This document shows, piece by piece, positions 60,583 through 64,000 of a stretch of 64,000 bases of DNA. The position numbers and the translations under genes are program-made. Origin of the DNA: Roseateles hydrophilus. GTDB lineage: Bacteria; Pseudomonadota; Gammaproteobacteria; Burkholderiales; Burkholderiaceae_C. Under the pieces are notes generated by a model. That model had not been told where the DNA came from, searched no databases, and saw only the letters and a list, made by a program, of their open reading frames with translations. Positions within the stretch are counted from its first letter, which is position 1. Each line of letters begins with the position of its first letter. The DNA is taken from contig NZ_JAPPUY010000002.1 in the NCBI RefSeq assembly GCF_026712245.1, forward strand, positions 124,001 to 188,000, written 5' to 3'.

Positions 60583-61521
60583 TTACTTGCTGATGAAGTC
60601 CAGCAGATCCTGGTTCAGGCGGTCCTTGTGGGTGTCGGTGATGCCGTGGGGGCCGCCGGCGTACTCGATGAGGCGTGCCCCCTTGACGAGCTTGGCCGTC
60701 GCGCGGCCGGTCGTCTCGATGGGCACGATCTGGTCGTCGGCGCCGTGGATGACTAGTGTGGGCACGTTCACCTTCTTCAGATCCTCGCGGAAGTCGGAAT
60801 GGAAGAAAGCCTCGATGCTGTCGTAGGTCGCCTTGGCGCCGGCCTGCATGCCCTGCACGTAGAAGTTGTCGGCCAAGCCGGCCGAGACCTTGGCACCCGG
60901 GCGGTTGAAGCCGAAGAACGGGCCGCCCGCGATGTCCTTGTAGAGCTGGGCGCGGTTGTCGAGTGACGCCTTGCGCAGGCTGTCGAACACGGCCTCGGGC
61001 ACGCCCTCGGGGTGGGTGGCGCTGGCGCCCATGATGGGCGTCACGGCGCCCACCAGCACAACCTTGGCGACGCGTGCCGTGCCATGGCGGCCGATGTAGC
61101 GGGCCACCTCGCCGCCGCCGGTGGAAAAGCCTACCAACGTGGCGCGCTTGACGTCCTTGGCGCGCAGCACGGCGTCCAGATCGTCGGCGTATTGGTCCAT
61201 CGTGTTGCCCGCCCAGGGCTGGCCGGAGCGGCCGTGGCCGCGGCGGTCATGCGCGATGGCGCGAAAGCCGCGCTCGGCCAGGAACTGCATCTGCGACTCC
61301 CAGCTGTCCGAGCTCAACGGCCAGCCGTGGCTGAAGACGACGACCGGGCCGTCCTTCGGGCCCCAGTCCTTGACGTACAGCGGCGTGCCGTCGGCGGCGG
61401 TCACGTACTGGCTGGCGATCGCGGTGGCGGCGGTGGGCGTGGCGGCGGCTGCTTCGGTCTGGATGGCAAAGCTGCCGACGGCGATGGTGGCGGCGAGGGC
61501 GAGGCGGGTGACGGCGGACAT
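60583..61521 (-). CDS. Exported alpha/beta hydrolase (haloperoxidase/chloroperoxidase-like)
   Basis: 312 residues with a signal peptide ending near AAA-A (about 26). [19 protein letters not shown] is the oxyanion strand, [18 protein letters not shown] has the nucleophile Ser, [17 protein letters not shown] the Asp and [12 protein letters not shown] the His. This set defines the cofactor-free 'haloperoxidases', which in vivo are mostly esterases or perhydrolases. Most homologues are cytosolic, so the export signal is notable. It is divergent from an AraC-type regulator that probably controls it. Confidence 0.9.
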   Translation of the reverse strand: MSAVTRLALAATIAVGSFAIQTEAAAATPTAATAIASQYVTAADGTPLYVKDWGPKDGPVVVFSHGWPLSSDSWESQMQFLAERGFRAIAHDRRGHGRSGQPWAGNTMDQYADDLDAVLRAKDVKRATLVGFSTGGGEVARYIGRHGTARVAKVVLVGAVTPIMGASATHPEGVPEAVFDSLRKASLDNRAQLYKDIAGGPFFGFNRPGAKVSAGLADNFYVQGMQAGAKATYDSIEAFFHSDFREDLKKVNVPTLVIHGADDQIVPIETTGRATAKLVKGARLIEYAGGPHGITDTHKDRLNQDLLDFISK

Positions 61522-61612
61522 GGCGGGCTCCTGTGCGTTGTGGCTGAAGGTGTTGGATCTGTCTTGCGACAGGGATGAACTGTGCCGGCGATGTGCGTAC
61601 CCGAGGTGTCGT

Positions 61613-61629
61613 AAAGTACGTTAAACTTT
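61613..61629. promoter_or_regulatory. A+T-rich inverted repeat in the hydrolase/AraC divergent spacer
   Basis: AAAGT and ACTTT flank 7 bp, 17 bases upstream of the AraC-type ATG, in the only A+T-rich patch of the 124-bp spacer. It is a candidate binding site of the AraC-type protein and would also cover its own promoter. Confidence 0.45.
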
Positions 61630-61645
61630 GCATTTGGTACCGATC

Positions 61646-62482
61646 ATGGCTGACCGACTTGCTGCGCTGTTCACGCACTTCGCCGTGCGCGCCGAGACCT
61701 TCCAGACCGGCGCGCTGTGCGGCGTCAACAGCCTGGCGCCGCAGGCCGGGCGCGGCCAGCTGCACCTGATCCGGTCGGGCGACGTGGCCGTCCACCATGA
61801 CGGCGTGCCCGAGCCGCTGCGGATCACCGAGCCCAGCCTGCTGCTCTACCCGCGCCCGCTGGCCCACCGTTTCGTGACGGACCCAGCGTGCGGTGCCGAG
61901 TTCCTGTGTGCCCACATGGCCTTCGACGGCGGCGCGGGCCATCCCATCGCCGCGGCGCTGCCGGCCTGGGTGTGCCTGCCGCTGGTGTCAGTGCCCGCTT
62001 GCGCGCCGGTGCTGGCGCAGTTGTTCACCGAGGCCGAGGCCACGCACTGCGGCCGCCAGCTGATGCTGGACCGGCTGTTCGAGGTGTTGCTGATTTGGGT
62101 GCTGCGCGAGCTGATGACGCAGGGCAGCGTCGAGTCCGGCATGCTGGCCGGGTTGTCGCACCCGAAGCTGCGTGGCGCGCTGGTGGCTATGCACGAGGCG
62201 CCGCAGCGCGACTGGCCGCTGGCGGAACTGGCGGCGGCAGCGGGCATGTCGCGCACGGTGTTCGCCAACAGCTTCCGCGACGTTGTCGGCTGCACGCCAG
62301 GCGTCTACCTGCAGCGCTGGCGCATCGGTCTGGCGCAAAAAGGGTTGCGCGAGGGCCGCGCGCTCAAGCACATCGCGATGGACGTGGGCTATGGCGGCGA
62401 GGCGGCCCTGTCGCGTGCCTTCCGCACCCACACGGGCAAGTCGCCGCGTGAGTGGATCAAGGCCTTGGCGCAGCAGGGCTGA
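61646..62482 (+). CDS. AraC-family transcriptional regulator
   Basis: 278 residues from the ATG at 61646. A cupin-type ligand domain (1-165; ALCGVNSLAPQAGRGQLHLIRSG, LLLYPRPLAHRF) matches the AraC_binding_2/Cupin_6 group. Two helix-turn-helix units follow (WPLAELAAAAGMSRTVFANSFRDVVGCTPGVYLQRWRIGLA; ALKHIAMDVGYGGEAALSRAFRTHTGKSPREW). Regulators of this group usually activate a neighbouring oxidoreductase or hydrolase gene; the divergent haloperoxidase-like gene is the obvious target. Confidence 0.93.
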   Translation: MADRLAALFTHFAVRAETFQTGALCGVNSLAPQAGRGQLHLIRSGDVAVHHDGVPEPLRITEPSLLLYPRPLAHRFVTDPACGAEFLCAHMAFDGGAGHPIAAALPAWVCLPLVSVPACAPVLAQLFTEAEATHCGRQLMLDRLFEVLLIWVLRELMTQGSVESGMLAGLSHPKLRGALVAMHEAPQRDWPLAELAAAAGMSRTVFANSFRDVVGCTPGVYLQRWRIGLAQKGLREGRALKHIAMDVGYGGEAALSRAFRTHTGKSPREWIKALAQQG

Positions 62483-62542
62483 CCGACCGGTGGGCCAGAC
62501 GGACCGATCGCTTCGACGTGGTGCGCGTGCGCGGTGCTGATC

Positions 62543-63022
62543 TCAGCGGGCCCGCACCACGCGGACTTGGAAGGGCACGCCTTCGATCTCCAGGAAGTAC
62601 GCGCCAAACAAGCCCCGATGCACGACAGCCTTGGGATCTTGCAGGTCGTACAGCGCCTCGCTGTCGTCCGCGATGCGCCAGACCTGGCCGTTCTCCAGCT
62701 CAATGCGCTGGTTGGGTCGCCAGCCCTGGAAGCGACCGCGGATGCGGCTCTCCATCTGCTGCAGAGCGGGTTGCGCGCCGGCCGGCGGCTTGACGGCCTC
62801 CTGGCCGAACTTCGCAATCGCTTCGGCGGCGGGTGCGCTGGGCTTGGTTGTTGCCGTTGCCACGGCTGAGCTGCCCGGCACGTTCATCGCGTCATAGCAG
62901 CGCAGCCGGCTCATGGCGTCGCCCTGCTGGCGGCAGGTTCTCACGTCACTGGCGAGGTCTTGAGCGCCAACGACGCTGGCGCCACCAATCAGCAACAGCG
63001 CGATGAACAGGTTGCGTGTCAT
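62543..63022 (-). CDS. Small exported protein of unknown function
   Basis: 159 residues with a signal peptide (about 1-20, ending VGA-Q). The mature N-terminus has RTCRQQGDAMSRLRCYDAM, a two-Cys helical pattern also seen at the start of several secretion-associated envelope proteins such as TagO/VasI. An Ala/Pro/Thr linker follows. The C-terminal half is a beta-rich fold (RIELENGQVWRIADDSEALYDL, RGLFGAYFLEIEGVPFQVRVVRAR) resembling a small SH3-like barrel. I cannot name a function. It is 9 bp downstream of rpoN on the same strand. Confidence 0.8.
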   Translation of the reverse strand: MTRNLFIALLLIGGASVVGAQDLASDVRTCRQQGDAMSRLRCYDAMNVPGSSAVATATTKPSAPAAEAIAKFGQEAVKPPAGAQPALQQMESRIRGRFQGWRPNQRIELENGQVWRIADDSEALYDLQDPKAVVHRGLFGAYFLEIEGVPFQVRVVRAR

Positions 63023-63031
63023 GCAAGCTCC

Positions 63032-64000
63032 TTACAGCGCCTTGCGCAGGTTGGCCGGGGCGATCTTCATCGCCTCGCGGTACTTGGCCACCGTGCGCCG
63101 CGCGCACTGGATGCCTTGTTCGTCCAGCATGGCGGCCAGCGCGCTGTCTGACAGCGGCTTCTTGGTGTCCTCGGCCGCGACGAACTGCTTGATGAGCGCG
63201 CGTACGGCGGTGCTGGAGGCCTCACCGCCGGCCTCGGTGCTGAGCCCCGAGCCGAAGAAGTACTTCAGCTCGAAAGTGCCCCAACTCGTGGCCATGTACT
63301 TGGCGGTCGTCACGCGCGAGATGGTGGACTCGTGCAGGCCCAGCTCGTCGGCGATCTCGCGCAGCACCAGCGGCTTCATGGCCAGCTCGCCGTGCGTGAA
63401 GAAGCCGCGCTGGCGCTCCACGATGGCCTGGCTGACGCGCAGGATGGTGTCGAAGCGCTGCTGGATGTTCTTGATGAACCAGCGCGCCTCCTGAAGCTGC
63501 CCGCCCAGCGGCGAATTGCTGATGCCGCCGCGCGTGGCGCGCAGCGCGTTGGCGTAGAGCTCGTTGATGCGCAGCTTGGGCGCCACCTCGGGGTTGAGCA
63601 TGACGCGGAACTCGCGGCCCACCTTGCGCACGATGACGTCGGGCACGATGGCCGCGCTGGCGCCCTGCGCGAAGCGGCGGCCGGGCTTGGGCTCCAGCCG
63701 CGTGATCAGCGCCTGGGCTTCGCGCAGCATGGCCTCGTCGGCGCCCGTTTCATTCATCAGGCGGCGCATGTCGCGGCGCGCCAGCAGCTCCAGGTGGCCC
63801 TGGCAGATGCGCAGCGCGATGACCTGGGGCACGCTGCGGGGCAGTGCGCGCAATTGCAGCGTCAGGCACTCGGCCAGGTCGCGAGCGCCGATGCCGGCGG
63901 GGTCCAGGCTCTGCAGCAGGCGCAGCGCGATGCGCAGGTGGTCCAGCAGCTCCTCGCGATCCTCGTCGTCGTCGGGCACCAGCGCCGCGGCCAGCTCTTC
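63032..64000 (-). CDS. rpoN: RNA polymerase sigma-54 factor RpoN (C-terminal part, cut by window edge)
   Basis: The frame is open to the window end, giving the last 322 residues of a protein normally near 480-500. The core-binding region ([29 protein letters not shown]) is followed by the helix-turn-helix [24 protein letters not shown] and the diagnostic RpoN box [10 protein letters not shown] close to the C-terminus. RpoN directs polymerase to -24/-12 promoters with help from enhancer-binding ATPases. The activating N-terminal Gln-rich region lies outside. In many genomes lptB is upstream and hpf/ptsN downstream; here a small exported protein gene follows instead. Confidence 0.97.
   Translation of the reverse strand, partial: EELAAALVPDDDEDREELLDHLRIALRLLQSLDPAGIGARDLAECLTLQLRALPRSVPQVIALRICQGHLELLARRDMRRLMNETGADEAMLREAQALITRLEPKPGRRFAQGASAAIVPDVIVRKVGREFRVMLNPEVAPKLRINELYANALRATRGGISNSPLGGQLQEARWFIKNIQQRFDTILRVSQAIVERQRGFFTHGELAMKPLVLREIADELGLHESTISRVTTAKYMATSWGTFELKYFFGSGLSTEAGGEASSTAVRALIKQFVAAEDTKKPLSDSALAAMLDEQGIQCARRTVAKYREAMKIAPANLRKAL

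Overview
The window is a uniformly G+C-rich, densely packed bacterial chromosome segment with no tRNA, rRNA, CRISPR array, insertion sequence or phage gene that I could find. The gene content points to a betaproteobacterium of the order Burkholderiales, probably the Rubrivivax/Leptothrix/Roseateles side of it: a Bug-type solute receptor, the PEP-CTERM-associated lipoprotein PrsT, proteobacterial-type GshA, DadA, an ArgO/ArgP pair, sigma-54, and many diguanylate cyclases. This placement is an inference from gene families, not from a marker gene. No stretch longer than 300 bases lacks a gene.

Layout. 1-2.5 kb: end of an RND efflux operon (pump, then outer-membrane channel). 2.5-9.4 kb: lipocalin, diguanylate cyclase, LytS/LytTR-type two-component pair, acyltransferase, exported cyanophycinase-like peptidase and a class II glutamine amidotransferase. 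9.7-15.8 kb: two regulators, a Tat-type M48 protease, a flavin reductase, and a GntR-ABC operon whose operator is visible as a perfect 10-bp inverted repeat, then a copper chaperone. 15.9-20.7 kb: EF-hand mini-protein, two alpha/beta hydrolases, an orphan ClpP-like peptidase, a wax-ester synthase with a histone-like tail, and a PspC protein. 20.8-28.5 kb: a peptide ABC importer, with two tandem binding proteins divergent from permeases and a fused double ATPase. 28.6-35.4 kb: an overlapping chain of two diguanylate cyclases, a Bug receptor and a SulP anion transporter. 35.4-49.6 kb: gshA, an MHYT-GGDEF-EAL protein, a UPF0149 protein, an S9 peptidase, an Hsp70 homologue, prsT, dadA, and argO/argP.

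49.7-53.8 kb holds the least understood unit. It is a four-gene operon on the minus strand encoding a Tat-signal Cys-containing protein, a PqqD-like protein, an HprK-like kinase and a nucleotidyltransferase (the 'HPr-rel-A' gene set). It is flanked by a 73-residue orphan protein and a PAS/degenerate-GGDEF protein. I take it as the best candidate for an uncharacterised system, possibly peptide or protein modification.

53.8-64 kb: a Tat-lipoprotein phosphatase, a small zinc-finger-like protein, rsmE, phoD, an RlmL-like rRNA methyltransferase, two exported hydrolases, an AraC regulator, a small exported protein and the C-terminal part of rpoN. Two copies of a roughly 135-bp multi-hairpin repeat (25.7 and 55.9 kb) sit directly behind stop codons, and their stem differences are partly compensatory. 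A different 62-bp compound palindrome lies at 20.3 kb.
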